A stretch of 64,000 bases of DNA from Brevipalpus yothersi. Taxonomy: Eukaryota > Arthropoda > Arachnida > Trombidiformes > Tenuipalpidae. Positions within the stretch are counted from its first letter, which is position 1, and every line of letters begins with the position of its first letter. Below the pieces are notes generated by a model. It saw nothing but the letters and a program-made list of their open reading frames with translations. It made no database searches and was not told the DNA's origin. Positions 14,669-26,426 of this stretch are shown one piece after another. Location of the stretch: contig QZCP01000556.1 of assembly GCA_003956705.1 (NCBI GenBank), positions 1 through 64,000 on the forward strand, written 5' to 3'. The position numbers and the translations under genes were made by a program.

Positions 14669-15147
14669 ATGCTGGAAAAGTGTAGTATTTGGACAAGATT
14701 TTCGAAATTTCTTCCTGCATGGCAAGTTATCACTTCATCCTTGCTCCAAATGGCATTCCTACTTAACGTTATCTATGCTCACATTCAGTCTGATCATGAA
14801 ATGAAGGAACTTGACAAACTTGCTTCTAGTGATAGTGGAAATAATAATAATGATAATCGATTAAAAGTGCCTACAATTCTTGCTAATGTGTCCACTGGAT
14901 TCTTGTTTCATCCCATCGAATCATCAGGAACTACTACCAACATCATGAAGCTGGAAAGTGAAAACGCTTCAAGTCAACATCATTCAAGTCGAAGGTGAGC
15001 TTCTTAAGATGGTAAAAAAGATTGACTGCTTGAATGATGTGTGTATACCTTTCAACAAGTTCGAATTTGATCAGATAATATTGAACCCCTCTCGATGTAT
15101 GAATTTTTATCATAGATTTTAAAACATTTTTCGTAAAATATTAGTCG

Positions 15148-15196
<49 letters not shown>

Positions 15197-15888
15197 AATT
15201 TATTCAAACCACTCAGAATGATAATAATAATGATAGTGATCATAACTAGCCTGAATTGGATCTTTTAATGGGTAAATTTTTTTGTGTACCTGTATCTGGT
15301 TAATGAATTATTATCGATAGTATCGGCCATTCATCGCGTGTTATCAATGGTGATGAATTGCTTGTTTGAAAGGAGAACGAATTTCTTTTTTGCTGCTGGA
15401 TATTTGTATAACTCTCTTGTGAATGTTTTAATTCTAACAGTTCGAATAGCGTGTCCAATCATGCGAATTCAACTTCAACTTCAGCCGATTCAAAGTTACC
15501 AGGCATCAGTATCAACAATTCAACAACAAATAAAGTAGAGGACAAATCAAAACGGCACATCTCAGATAACGACTCACAGAAATTCGGAAAAGTTGGTCTC
15601 TATCATCGTAAGAAAAATCATCACCGTAATGGAGGATGGAGTGATAAGGGCAAACTTTACAGAGTTAAAATTAGATGTAAATCAGTAGTGAAATACTCTT
15701 ATCTCCATCAACCTGTGTGGCCAGAATTTTCATGCAAAAAATCGAAAAAAAATAAAAAACCAAAGCATCCAAGTGGCTGGATATCCACATCTGATACATA
15801 TGTAAGACCTGAAAGAATTAGAACTTCTTCCAATGGAATCAATTCAATTGATTACGAGATTATTAACTCACATATTTCGAGAGGATGA
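14669..15888 (+). CDS. Hypothetical basic protein, possibly secreted
   Basis: I do not recognise this gene. Two exons fit: 14669-14994 and 15441-15888, joined by a GT-AG intron (GTGAGC donor, CTAACAG acceptor). They give 257 codons in a continuous frame. The first in-frame ATG is at 14669. A hydrophobic stretch (SLLQMAFLLNVIYAHIQS) lies at about residues 25-42 and may be a signal peptide, more plausibly used from the internal Met of that stretch. The middle is Asn/Ser-rich. The C-terminal third is very basic, with Lys clusters and Cys, Trp and Tyr residues (around KSVVKYSYLHQPVWPEFSC). The intron holds a long GA tract. The basic tail could suit a secreted ligand or an RNA/DNA-binding protein; the sequence does not decide. 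It lies upstream of RUVBL1 on the same strand. Confidence 0.5.
15151..15194. repeat. (AG)n microsatellite in an intron
   Basis: AG tract inside the predicted intron of the hypothetical gene at 14669-15888. Confidence 0.93.
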
Positions 15889-16464
15889 AGAGAATCAATC
15901 TGAATCAGGCTGAATCAAAATATCTCAAGTTTTCATATATCTGGTCAATTAGAGAAATTTAGAAAATTTATGCAAAATGAGAAAATATATCGAGCAAAAA
16001 TAATTTCTCAATTATAATTATAATTATCTATTACATTGTATTTTGTAAATATAACATTCTCTGGAAATCGATAGATTGTCCTTAACGATTAATCACAAAT
16101 TAACCAAAGCCAATCGACAAAGTACATATTTATCACCTTGATATCCTCTGATCACAACATCATTGAAAAATTTTCACAAAATAAAATAAATGAAAAATAA
16201 GCCATCGGAGATGGTCTCATAAAAAATCGAAAAAAAATCATTCAAATATTTTTTAGTTAGAAGTTTGCTCTTCAAACTTTGTGGACTTCCACGATTCAAA
16301 ATAAGCGCTCAATATTGGCAATACTTTGACTCAAGACTACTAGCGCCACCAAGTCCGCGTGTTTTTCAATTTTTTGATTGTGTCTGTCTTGATTGTGGAT
16401 GTTATTTTTGTTATTGATTAATCAGTTAATTAGTTAAAGATTTCTGGTTGACAGTGAAGTTAAA
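15889..16464. other. Intergenic stretch upstream of RUVBL1
   Basis: AT-rich spacer between the hypothetical gene and RUVBL1. It should contain the 3' untranslated part of the first and the promoter of the second. A locally less AT-rich patch at about 16335-16362 (ACTAGCGCCACCAAGTCCGC) may lie near the RUVBL1 transcription start, but no clear core element is visible. Confidence 0.5.
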
Positions 16465-18031
16465 ATGAATTTTGAAGATGTAAGAACTGATTCAAAAACG
16501 CAGCGTGTTTCAGCCCACAGTCATGTCAAAGGTTTGGGTCTGGATGAGGATGGAAACGCTCTGCCCAATCATCAGGGACTTATTGGACAAATTTTGGCTC
16601 GAGAAGTGAGTGATTAATATTTGTTTCTCTCTCTCTCAATCATCAAAATAATTTGTTGATCTATAGATTTATGATTATATCATCTACATTGCAGGCTGCT
16701 GGTATCATTGTCAAATTAATCAGATTAAAAAAGATGGCTGGTCGAGCCATGCTATTTGCCGGTCCGCCGGGTACCGGTAAAACTGCCATCGCTCTGGCAA
16801 TTGCCCAGGAATTAGGTTCTAAAGTACCATTCTGTCCTATGGTGGCCTCGGAGGTGTATTCATCTGAGGTAAAGAAGACCGAGGTTTTAATGGAAAATTT
16901 TCGTAGAGCTATTGGACTTCGAGTGAAGGAGGTGAAAGAAATTTTCGAAGGTGAAGTGATCGAAATAAATCCCTGTGAAACGGAGAATCCTCTTGGTGGT
17001 TATGGGAAGACCATAAGTCACGTAATTATTAGTCTTAAAACTGCAAAAGGGACCAAACAGCTAAAACTTGAGCCGACAGTTTACGAAAGTCTCCAAAGAG
17101 AGAGAGTCGAGCTGGGTGATGTAATTTACATTGAGTCCAACAGTGGAGCAGTTAAACGTCAGGGTCGTTGTGATTCCTATGCGACCGAGTTCGATTTGGA
17201 AGCTGAAGAATATGTCCCTTTGCCTAAGGGAGATGTACATAAGAAGAAGGAAGTTGTCCAAGATGTCACCCTTCATGACTTAGATTCGGCCAATTCGCGC
17301 CCTCAGGGTGGCCAAGATATTATTTCAATGATGGGCGAACTTTTGAAACCTCGAAAAACTGAAATCACTGATAAATTGAGAGATGAGGTGAACAAAGTGG
17401 TGAATACATATATTGAAAGAGGAACTGCTGAATTGGTTCCTGGAGTATTATTCATTGATGAAGTCCACATGTTGGATATTGAATGTTTTACTTATCTTCA
17501 TCGAGCATTAGAAACTTCCATTGCACCCATTGTCATCTTTGCTACAAACAGAGGTCGATGTGTTGTCAGGTGAGAGATTTTTCTTTTAATTGCTTGATTA
17601 GTTAATAATTTTCTAGAATTTTAATTGCAAAAAAATGAGACTAAAAATTTTCATTCTTGCTCATGCTCTCTTTCAGGGGCACTGACGATATAATTTCACC
17701 TCATGGAATTCCATTGGATCTACTTGATCGAATTATGATCATTAAAACCGTACCTTATACTCGAGAGGAGATTAGAGAAATTTTAAGGATAAGAGCCCAA
17801 GTTGAAAGAGTTCCGATTGAAGAAGATGCCTTAACTGAACTAGCTTTGATTGGTTCTCAAAAAACGCTCCGCTACGCCGTTCAACTTTTGACTCCGGCTA
17901 ATCATTTGGCCAAAATTTATATGGTCGATTCTGTTCAACCGAAAATGATACAAGAAGCTTGTGAATTGTTTTTTGATGCCAAAGAATCAGCAAAATTGCT
18001 CACCAAAGCAGGCAACAAGTATATGAAGTGA
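16465..18031 (+). CDS. RUVBL1: RuvB-like 1 AAA+ ATPase (pontin)
   Basis: Three exons (16465-16605, 16695-17569, 17677-18031) with GT-AG introns of 89 and 107 bp give 456 residues, the usual pontin length. The protein starts MNFEDVRTDSKTQR and then has the family segment HSHVKGLGLDEDG. The Walker A motif GPPGTGKT lies near residues 70-77. The inserted OB-fold domain II is present, including the RRQ-like stretch VKRQGRCDSYATEFDLEAEE. Walker B is LFIDEVHMLD, and sensor and arginine-finger regions follow. The protein ends in KYMK, as in other pontins. Pontin forms hetero-hexameric rings with RUVBL2 and serves in INO80/SWR1/TIP60 chromatin remodelling, R2TP-assisted assembly of snoRNPs and PIKKs, and transcription, mostly in the nucleus. 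Specific stretches such as NPCETENPLGGYGKTISHVI assign it to RUVBL1 and not RUVBL2. An AATAAA signal sits at 18052-18057, only 20 bp after the stop. Confidence 0.97.
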
Positions 18032-18089
18032 AAATTTTCGGTTCTCAAGAAAATAAAGTATTTTTCATCGATTTAAAAAATCACACGCA

Positions 18090-18380
18090 AATAGTTTTCT
18101 CTCTCTCTCCCTCCTCCATTCAAATCATGGGTCACTCTCATTGTTGGAAAAGGTAGAGAGGTAGAGAGAGAGAGAGAGAAAACGATGGAAAGAAAGAAAA
18201 AAAGAAAGAGCAAAAAAGAAAGAAAGAGAAAGATAGTTGTTGTCTTACTCTCTCTCTCTCTCTCTCTCTCTTGAGGGTGGAAGAGAGAGAGGCACTTGAA
18301 GAAGAGAGAAGAGGAGAGAGAGAATCTTTTTCCCATAGATTGTCTCTTACTTTTTCTCTTACTTTTTCTCTCTCTCTCTC
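18090..18380. repeat. Mixed TC/GA/GAAA low-complexity tract
   Basis: Alternating pyrimidine and purine simple-sequence blocks, including (TC)n at about 18248-18272, sit between RUVBL1 and the prothymosin-like gene. No coding sequence is seen. Confidence 0.8.
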
Positions 18381-18384
18381 TTCC

Positions 18385-18660
18385 AGGCGGGCGGCGGTAA
18401 GCTGAGAGAAAAGCAGAGCTCTCAGCCCCCTTCTCTAGCCTCCCCCCCTGAGCGCCTTTCTTCTTGAGCGGCCCCTTTTTCTGGCCCCTTTTGATGCCCC
18501 CCTCTTAGCTCTCTTCCAGTGAGGGGGGATCGGCAGGTGTTGCCTATCCCTCTCCGGCTTTCTGGATGCTGAGTATGCGCAATGGGATACGCTTTGTCCG
18601 AGTCTTGAGCTTTTGAGTCAGTTCAGTTGATAGCAGAGAATAGCAGAGAGAATACGCTGA
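18385..18660 (+). promoter_or_regulatory. GC-rich putative promoter/5' UTR of the prothymosin-like gene
   Basis: A stretch of about 180 bp is conspicuously GC-rich for this window (runs such as GGCGGGCGGCGG and CCCCCCCTGAGCGCC). It is followed at about 18614-18625 by GAGTCAGTTCAGTT, which contains the arthropod initiator-like TCAGTT twice. A GGCGGTAAGC near 18390 could also be a 5' splice donor for an untranslated first exon. Promoter function is inferred from composition and position, about 300-500 bp upstream of the start codon at 18917. Confidence 0.4.
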
Positions 18661-18916
18661 AGCTTGTGTGTGATAGAGAGAAAAAGAGAGAGAGGCTGAG
18701 AGAGAGAGAGTAAAAATTTTCTCTGTGTGAGAGAGAGAGAGAGAGAGTATCTACTACTATTACTAGCAGTGAAAATCATTGTATGTGTGTGTGTGAGTGT
18801 ATGTGAATATATACATATATACATAGTGAATTTTTGATCAACTGTTCAAGTGTTGTTCAATTAAAAATCATCCTTGTATTCACACATCTATCCCCACCAC
18901 CACCAACATACACATC

Positions 18917-19777
18917 ATGTCAACCACAGAAAAAGAGGTGATCACAAGTAAGACCGATGACGCTAAAGGTCCATTGAAGGAAGAGGTAACCAAGAGAAGC
19001 ATCCATGAGGTGAGTAGTGCCGCCATATTTGCCGATCCTTTTCCTCCCTCCCCTTGCACAACTGCATGTCTGCATGCCGCAACATTCTTACCATCCACCA
19101 ATTTGCTTCCATCGACCACTGATCGCATTAATCACAAATTGTACCTCTTCTTTTTGCTTTTACCCACTATTTTTCTCACCAATTTATCGCCCGATCATCA
19201 TGATCCATCCATTCACTTTCGTCATTCATCCTCGCTCCTTCCTGCTTGCCCATGGACATACACACACACGCACATACTCTCTCTCTTTCGCACTCGCACA
19301 CTTGCGAACTTGGGATTCTAATGACTACTACTACTGTGGCGCTTCTTTGCTTTCTTACTTTGCGCTCTGGGAGAAAAAATATTATTATCATTGCTGTTAC
19401 CTTTTAAAAATACTTTTAAATGTACGCATTACCTTTTTTGCCAGGTTACCTCTGAAGATTCCAATTCAGTTTTGGATGGATTGGACGATGATTCTAATTC
19501 AAATGCCGCGGCGGTTAAAATGAATTCAAATTCTAGTAAGAACAAAAAACAAAAGACAACAAAAGATTTAGGAGAGAACGGAGAAGATAGCGTGTCAAAT
19601 GATGTTCTCGATGATGACGAAGACGATGAGGATGAAGGTAGTGAAGACGACCTTGCGGGCGGCGATTATGATGAGGATGATGAGGATGGAGAAGGACAGG
19701 GTACCGGTAACGATGGAGCTGCCGATGATCAAGATGATGAAGATGACCAAGACGATGATGGTGGAGAGGATGATTGA
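18917..19777 (+). CDS. Prothymosin alpha-like acidic nuclear protein
   Basis: Two exons, 18917-19009 and 19445-19777, separated by a 435-bp GT-AG intron, give 141 residues. The N-terminus MSTTEKEVITSKTDD precedes a short KGPLKEEV segment like the conserved prothymosin N-terminal helix region. The second half is almost entirely Asp/Glu/Gly, with blocks such as DDDEDDEDEGSEDD. A basic KNKKQKTTK stretch about a third of the way in resembles the nuclear-localisation signal of the family. Family members are intrinsically disordered chaperones of linker histones and chromatin. No Cys or aromatic core is present apart from a single Tyr. Length and composition fit prothymosin/parathymosin, but acidic proteins are easy to mis-assign, so only the type is claimed. 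An AATAAA signal lies at 20266-20271, giving a roughly 490-bp 3' UTR. Confidence 0.75.
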
Positions 19778-20454
19778 ACATAATAATAATGTCTTGGAAT
19801 TTTCGACGAGCATCCAAGCCAGCAGTCATGGGATCGTTCATTGATCCGCCGGTCGGTTAAATGAATCTTTTTTCCTCTATACCATCTTATCTCGCTACTT
19901 TTTCTCTATCAATTTTTCTCTCTTCCTCTCTCTCTCTCTTTCTCTCTATCTCTCTCTCTCTCTGTCAGTCCCAGTCCCTTTTTCTCTATCCATTACATCA
20001 TAACTATCGAATTGAATAAGAACGTGCGAGAATTTCGGTTGAAAATTGTTCTACCGATCTCTCTTGTCACTTGAACTATCATTGAGAACTTGTAACAAGA
20101 GAATCATCGTATCATTAACTTATGTCTGAAAAATTCGTGGATCCTCACCTTCTTCCTTATCGGACTCATCTTTCTCTGCTTTTTGGTTAATCATTTGTAC
20201 ACCTTCTGGATAGATTCTCCCTGATCAGGGCTCACACACATGATGTAACTGCTGACTCTGGTTCGAATAAACCTAAAGGATTCGTAAAAAAAAATTTTCT
20301 AATGCATATACATAAATATCTCAACGATATCAACGTGTTAGACAGTAGCATGCCACAATTAGCGGTTGTTTAGGTTTGTAAAATTTGAAGATTCGCGCGA
20401 AATTAAAGGTTGAAATGAAAAACTTGAATGTTTGTTTTTTCATTGAAAATTAAT
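19778..20454. other. 3' UTR and tail-to-tail spacer
   Basis: Probable 3' UTR of the prothymosin-like gene up to the AATAAA at 20266-20271, then a short spacer to the converging eL24 gene. TC-rich low-complexity sequence lies at 19917-19965. No other gene is seen. Confidence 0.6.
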
Positions 20455-20470
20455 TTTATTTGCTAACTGA

Positions 20471-21109
20471 TCAACGCTTTCCACCGACTCTTGGGGCCTT
20501 TGTTTGCATGGGCTTGGATGCTTTTTGCTTCTGCTTTCCCTTGGTCGGTGGTGGAGGAGGTTGCTTTTTGGCTGCTTTAGCTGCCCTCGTCTTTTCTTTT
20601 GCCGCTCGAATGGCCTGATCTCTTTGAGCTTTTCTGACTTCAGGTTTCATATTTCTTTTCGCCATAATATCGGTAAGAGATGCACCGACAAATGCTCTCT
20701 GGAATTTGGTTGTTCTTCGGGTCTTCTTTTTCTGTGTCTCCTCTTCGATTCCCTTTCGATGCTTTCGCCGGTACAAAACAGTCCATGTTACTTTACGCGA
20801 ATTTCGTTTCATCAAATGTGAGGCTTCACACTTGGAATTCAAAAATGTGAACACCTACGGTAGATGGAAAGAGAAAATCAATGAGCACAAAATCGATACA
20901 AACACTTTACTATCCAATCAGTCGATCACGATGGCCAACAATTAAACATGAACACCCGAAAGACTCACCTTTCCATCTGATTTGACCATCTTCTTACCAT
21001 GGCCAGGGTAAATTTTGTACCCACTGTACGAGCACAGCTCTAACCTGAACGTGGGGACAAGAGACATGAGATAAAGTTTAACAATCAAACCATACACTAC
21101 TTACTTCAT
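20471..21109 (-). CDS. RpL24: Large ribosomal subunit protein eL24
   Basis: Minus-strand gene of three exons: 21105-21109 (ATG AA), 20969-21044 and 20471-20854. Together they give 154 residues. The tiny first coding exon is supported by a perfect GTAAGT donor right after ATGAA, and by an acceptor (TTCAG) that restores MKLELCSYSGYKIYPGHGKK, the expected eL24 start. The zinc-ribbon-type N-terminal region (LCSYSG and NSKCEAS cysteines), WTVLYRRKHRKG, the KFQRAFVGASL segment and the terminal APRVGGKR are all family hallmarks. eL24 sits at the intersubunit face of the 60S subunit. An intron splitting the second codon is common in ribosomal protein genes. A proline run (PPPPP) followed by Lys/Gln occupies the variable C-terminal tail. 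A reverse-strand AATAAA at 20455-20460 lies just 10 bp past the stop, so the 3' UTR is very short. Confidence 0.97.
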
Positions 21110-21881
21110 GATTAATTGTAAACAACTATTAAGCAACTAAATCAAAACAATTAATTTACCACAATCAAGTTGTTTTTGAGTTGATTCAAGTTCGGAAACG
21201 GAAACAGTTAAAATATGCCTCAGTTTGAGGAGCGACATCTGTTGGCTGCTTCATTTTATTTCTCTATCGAATTTGCTTTGATCTAGAACTTTTTTTCGAT
21301 CTTCTATATTTTGCGAGAATTTTCTTTGTCTCACTTTCTTGGAAACATTTTATGCGTAGTTCATAAATTCGTAGGATTGAATAAGTTTCACATTGTGAAA
21401 CATATTTATCTCTCCGATAGAAAAAGAAAATGTTGGTAGGAAGATTGGAGGAGAAAAATATTCCAAATGCTCTTTTCTACGCACAAAAAATTTTTTTTCT
21501 CTCTCTCTCCGTCTTTCTCTTCGAAGTACATCTACTTGACTTGTATGTGTGTGGTAAGGAAGACAAAAATTGCCCAAATCAGTTGAATATCTACTAGCAT
21601 TAATACTAACATGTATCGATTCGAATCCGTTGATTTGTAAAAGCTCTCACAAAACTGTGAGAGCAAAAGCTTTCCAACAACTACTCATTGGCATAATTCT
21701 TTTTCGCGCAAAAGCAATTGGCAAAAATGTATTGCCGTGGAAAGACAGAAAGAGAGAGGAGAGAAAGAGAAAGACCAAAATCGTAAGAGCAGAAAGGCAC
21801 CTAATATTAATAAGTATCCGCTGTTGACAACTTAGTAGCCAACTTCGTCTTCTATCTATTTCTTCCACCCTCAACACCCCC

Positions 21882-21941
<60 letters not shown>

Positions 21942-23604
21942 ACTCCTCCTCCTCCTCTTCTTTTTCTTCATCCACCTTTTCTCTCTCACTTTCTCTCTTT
22001 CTTTCTTTCTCTTCTTCTCTATCTCTCCTCTTTTATCCCCCCTAAATCGATTGCTGCTCTTCCCAACCCAGATCCACTCACTCTAATCAATTCGGCCTTT
22101 GAACCAGCTCTGGATTCTTTCAGATACTCTAAGGTCGCCACCTTCTGAGTTCAAATCCTACTCGAGGCACAAATTTTTTTCCTTCTAACTCAACTTTTCT
22201 CCAATAGATAGCAGCAGTAGATGAAAAAGCTGAAAAAAGTTGGATCATTTTGATTGGCTATTCAAACACACCAAACACAACACGAGTTCAGCTGAAAGCT
22301 TGTACACAAGCGAAGTGAACACTTTAAATCATTTTGCAATCTGAATTGTGCCCAAAGTCCTCTCTCTCTTGAATTTTCTGTGTAATTGTGTGTATGAATT
22401 TTTGAGGGTGAATTAATTGAATTATCATCATCCCTACACTCTTGATCTTTTGGGGCTACTCAGTGGTGATTTTGATCGATTAATTGGAAAAATAGAAAGA
22501 GAGCCTTGATTAGTTTGGATCAAGAGTGTGAGTGAGTGAGAGAGAGAAAAAGCTTCTCTTGGTGTATGTTTGTGTTGTTTTTCTTTCACTTGTGAGACTT
22601 ACCTAAGCGCTTGCCTGTACACTGTGAATGTGTGTGTGAGACTGGACTAGTGATCAGGCCTAATATATACACACTCAACAGTATCAGCATCAGCATCGAA
22701 TATATAGTATTGACTCGGGAAAAAAGTCGACCTTCCGAGTTTAGATTGCGAGAGAATTTTTTTGTTGTGTCTTTCTATCTCTCTCATACACTCACACACA
22801 CGCTTCACACACTCCTAAGACTCTCTCTTTCCATTTAAACTACTACTGTATACTGTGTGTGTATGTATTGGCTCGCCTTCTCACAATGTATTTCATTTTA
22901 TAGTGGTACTTGTAGTGGTAGTAGTGATATCAGTAGATTTGAACCTGTTTTCTTTTTCTCTTGAGAGAAAAGAGAGAGAGAGAGAAAGAGAAAGAAAGAA
23001 AAATTTTCTTTCACCTCCTCTATCAACCTCAAAAGTATCTATCAATTTATTTTAGTCGTCTATTTTTTTTTCTCTCTCTCTCTATCATTTTTTTTCACCC
23101 AATACCTGAACTATCAATCAAATATATATATATTTATTTATATATATTCAACCAGAAACCCTCAAAAGAAACCCTACCCTTTGCAATTTACACTCTCCTC
23201 TCTATCACCACATTACAAACACCACCAATAACCAACAAGCAACACCACTATACACTTACACACTTGATCAACCTTCACAATCATTTCCTTGTGTATTATG
23301 GTTACAACTCTGATGCTCTTTTCCCATCAAGAGACCGATTAGGGGTAGAGAAAAGAGAGAGTGAGTAAGTGGAAGAGAGAAAAAAAGGAAGATAGACACT
23401 TTACCTTCAATAACCCTCAGTGAAAGATTCCATCAATTTTGCAAATTTTGATCATTGTACAAATCAACACATAAACACACACTCACACACAAACCAGAGA
23501 GATTCACGAAGCGTAGTTAAAATCTAATATATACAAATACATATAAACATATATTTACTAATCTTATTAACATCGTTTACAACACCTCTCGGCCATCTTT
23601 CATC
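21110..23604. other. Head-to-head intergenic region / OTUD5 5' UTR
   Basis: No gene is supported between eL24 (-) and OTUD5 (+). The left part should hold the eL24 promoter. The right part (about 22300-23600) is long, pyrimidine- and GA-rich and probably includes the untranslated leader of OTUD5. A long (TC)n tract lies at 21887-21938. Short plus-strand frames at 22611-23368 are built from simple sequence. Confidence 0.5.
21887..21938. repeat. (TC)n microsatellite
   Basis: Pure TC tract of about 52 bp, followed by further TC/TTC-rich sequence to about 22035. Confidence 0.94.
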
Positions 23605-25623
23605 ATGGTGATCGGGTAAGTACATATGTATGTGTGTGAGATACATAATGCATTGATATTGTGAATATTGACCAATCCAAAATCTTGCCTCCATGTCCAT
23701 TATCATTATCATCATCATGATCAGTGTGTTTAATTTGATAGTGTACCACTTAAATGCGATGATTCAAATGGATTGCTTACATTCACATCAATCATTAATG
23801 AGCTTTATCTCAACATTATGGCTTTTTTCATGACTCTTCCTTTTTCTTTCTCTTTCTCCCCCTCTATTCTTTCCTTTTCCTGCTCATTTTCCTTCTCCAT
23901 TCTAAATGTCACATTTTTGTATCCATCATTTCTTTATCCATACAGTAGCTTACCCAAGAAACGTGTTAAAAGGGACTGGTCCTCGGATGCATCCGAAATA
24001 AGAGCATCTACCTCGGTTGCCTCTGTTGAAACTAATGGTAATCAGGCCCCAAGTCATCAGCAAAGCTCTTTAGATGTTGAAGCTGACCTATCAGTACAAG
24101 GATATAATTCTGGTGACGAGTACGATAAGAGTGCTAATTGGACAGCAGAACAATTGGAAGAAATGGAACGTAGATTTGAGAAGAAGATGAGAAAAAAAGG
24201 GTTCATAATCAAAAAAATGAGAGAAGATGGAGCTTGTCTATTTCGTGCTGTAGCTGATCAAGTTTATGGTGATCAAGATATGCACTCTGCAGTTCGAAAA
24301 TTGTGCATGGATTATATGTCCAAAAATGTTGACTATTTTTCCCAATATGTGACCGAAGATTTCAAGGACTACATACAGCGTAAAAGCCTCGACCATAGCC
24401 ACGGAAATCATGTTGAAATCCAAGCTCTCTCCGAAATGTTTAATCGCCCAATTGAAGTCTACCATTACAACACCACCCCGATCAACATTTTTCAAGGATG
24501 CCATCAAACCGAAAATGAACCCATCAGATTAAGTTATCATCAAAATATTCATTATAATTCCGTTGTCAATCCCTATAAAGCAACGGTAGGTGTAGGCCTT
24601 GGTCTTCCTGCATATAAGCCTGGTATTGCGGAAAAAAATTTGATGGACAATGCGATCAGAATCTCTGAAGAGCATGAGCTTGAAAAGGCTATGCTGGAGG
24701 ACAAGTTGAGAGCAACTGATTGGGAAGCCACGAATGAAGCAATTGAAGAGCAAATAGCAAGAGAATCTTATGTCGAATGGCTTCGAGAGAATGAACGACG
24801 AGCTAACGATGCAATGAAAAGAAAATCAAAAATGACTGCAACTGCGACTGCAACCAGTAATCAACAATTAACCAATTCATCTACAAGCCCATCTCGTGCT
24901 AGCCCAAAAGCAAGTTCCAGTGGACTTAACAACTCCGATTCTTCAGTGTCAAACGATTTGGGTCTTATCGAGACGGCATCATTCGTAAATCAGTTTAATC
25001 CTCAGATCTTCGGCAAGTATTATTTTGCAACTCCATTTATGCTTTTTGGCTTACTCAATTGAACTTGGTACTCTCCAATTCAAGGGGGCTTACAGAGTCA
25101 CATGTAACATGAGAGTAAAAATCCTCAACTTTCACTCTCATACTCTTTTTCACTCATGTTCTATGCTCTAGCCTTCCGATGTTTCATCAGTTGAAAATTC
25201 AAACAATATAGAGTGTAGAATTTGATTTGATTTGATTCGATTTGATTTCAAATCTCATCATCTGTTTAGTTAGCAGCTTTTATTCCCTCATCGACATGCT
25301 GATTGTGAGCAATAATCTCTCTCCATATCTCTGTACAATTTGCTCAAACATCATCATTGAGTTTTTATCGAAGAGAGTATATTTATCATCTTTTCCTTGT
25401 CTCTCTTCCTCTCATTACTATTTTCCGCTATTTAGGTATCAATGATTGGGACACAACGGAAGAGCAGGACATTATTGCAAGAGTTTTGGCTCAATCTCAA
25501 CAAGAATATCTAGATTCTCTGAAGAAGAATAAAAAGAATGTACAAAATAGTAATGGAAGTAGCAGCTCCACATCCGGAGCAAGTGAAAATCTGAACACTA
25601 AATCGAAAGAAAATCCTCATTGA
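23605..25623 (+). CDS. OTUD5: OTU-domain deubiquitinase 5 (DUBA family)
   Basis: Three exons, 23605-23615, 23946-25012 and 25436-25623, give 421 residues. Exon 1 encodes only MVIG; the join gives MVIGSLPKKRVKRDW, which matches the family's short start followed by a Lys/Arg cluster. The OTU domain runs about 88-215. Asp98 and Cys101 sit in the catalytic loop (EDGACLFRAVADQVYGDQDM), and His206 in NIHYNSVVNP. The segment GYNSGDEYD at about 57-64 corresponds to the acidic CK2 site that activates OTUD5 in mammals, with its Ser at position 59. The C-terminal exon carries a ubiquitin-interacting helix (ARVLAQSQQEYLDS). The enzyme cleaves K48/K63 ubiquitin chains in innate signalling and chromatin control. 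The second intron uses a GC donor (CG|GCAAGT); failure to splice it would give a slightly longer protein without the C-terminal helix. An AATAAA lies at 25960-25965. Confidence 0.94.
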
Positions 25624-26426
25624 CTCGTTGGTGAGCTCCTTTTATATTCACATACTTATGCACACAAAAGTATTTTACATACTCTCACTTTCTTGCGAAT
25701 TAACGTCTAATCAATTTCTTTACTCTTTTGATTGGGGGTTTAGATTGATAAAATAAGTCGCGCGAGGATTAAAACAATGCTTGCATCAAATTATCATCAC
25801 AATTCGCAGGAAAAAAATCTGAATTAGAATTAAAAAGACACAAGCTCCCGAATGAACTTTTTTGGCAATATATGTTGTTACTCGGGCCCTTGATATTTTA
25901 TGTAACATCGGTGTGGACCTCTGCGAAAATATTTCTCTGGAAATTCACATCTCCTTGTAAATAAAAAGTATTGAGATTGAATCTATTTCCTCTCTCTTTC
26001 TATTTGGTTTCGTGAGTGCCTCAGGGTTTATTAACTGCCATAAAGATTGACTTCCCTTGTTAGCGAATAGAGAAAGAGAAAGAGAGAGAAAGATTTGAAT
26101 TATAGACAAGGTGATTAATTGTATTTGACAGTTATCACTCCATGATAATTGGATTCTCTATATTTATTGAACAATGTTGAGTTAATTTCCTCTCCATTTT
26201 GAGTTACAACATAGCTTTAAAAAGTTCCTTCAACAGTACCAATCGTCACCATCAAAATCATCATCATCATCGCAGTCAGCATCGTTATTGGTACAAAACT
26301 GATTCGATATCAGTCACGTTCATTTTTATTTTACTTACACTGGTTCTAATCAATATCATTGATTATATTATATTACTTCAACTACTCAAAGTATACTTTT
26401 GATATCTTTTCTCGCACTTTGAAAAG
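25624..26426. other. OTUD5 3' UTR and spacer to the CRAL-TRIO gene
   Basis: The first half is 3' UTR ending near the AATAAA at 25960. The rest should contain the promoter and leader of the next gene. A His-rich plus-strand frame at 26199-26402 (CAT repeats) has no recognisable domain and is not called. Confidence 0.5.

Noticed and set aside
19533..19844. Minus-strand His/Arg-rich and other frames over the acidic exon
   Set aside because: They are shadows of the Asp/Glu-coding GAT/GAA repeats in the prothymosin-like exon.
22100..22175. tRNA-like box B (GAGTTCAAATCCTACTC) that suggested a tRNA or tRNA-derived SINE
   Set aside because: The arms do not pair into a T-stem, no acceptor stem partner is found upstream and no convincing box A precedes it.
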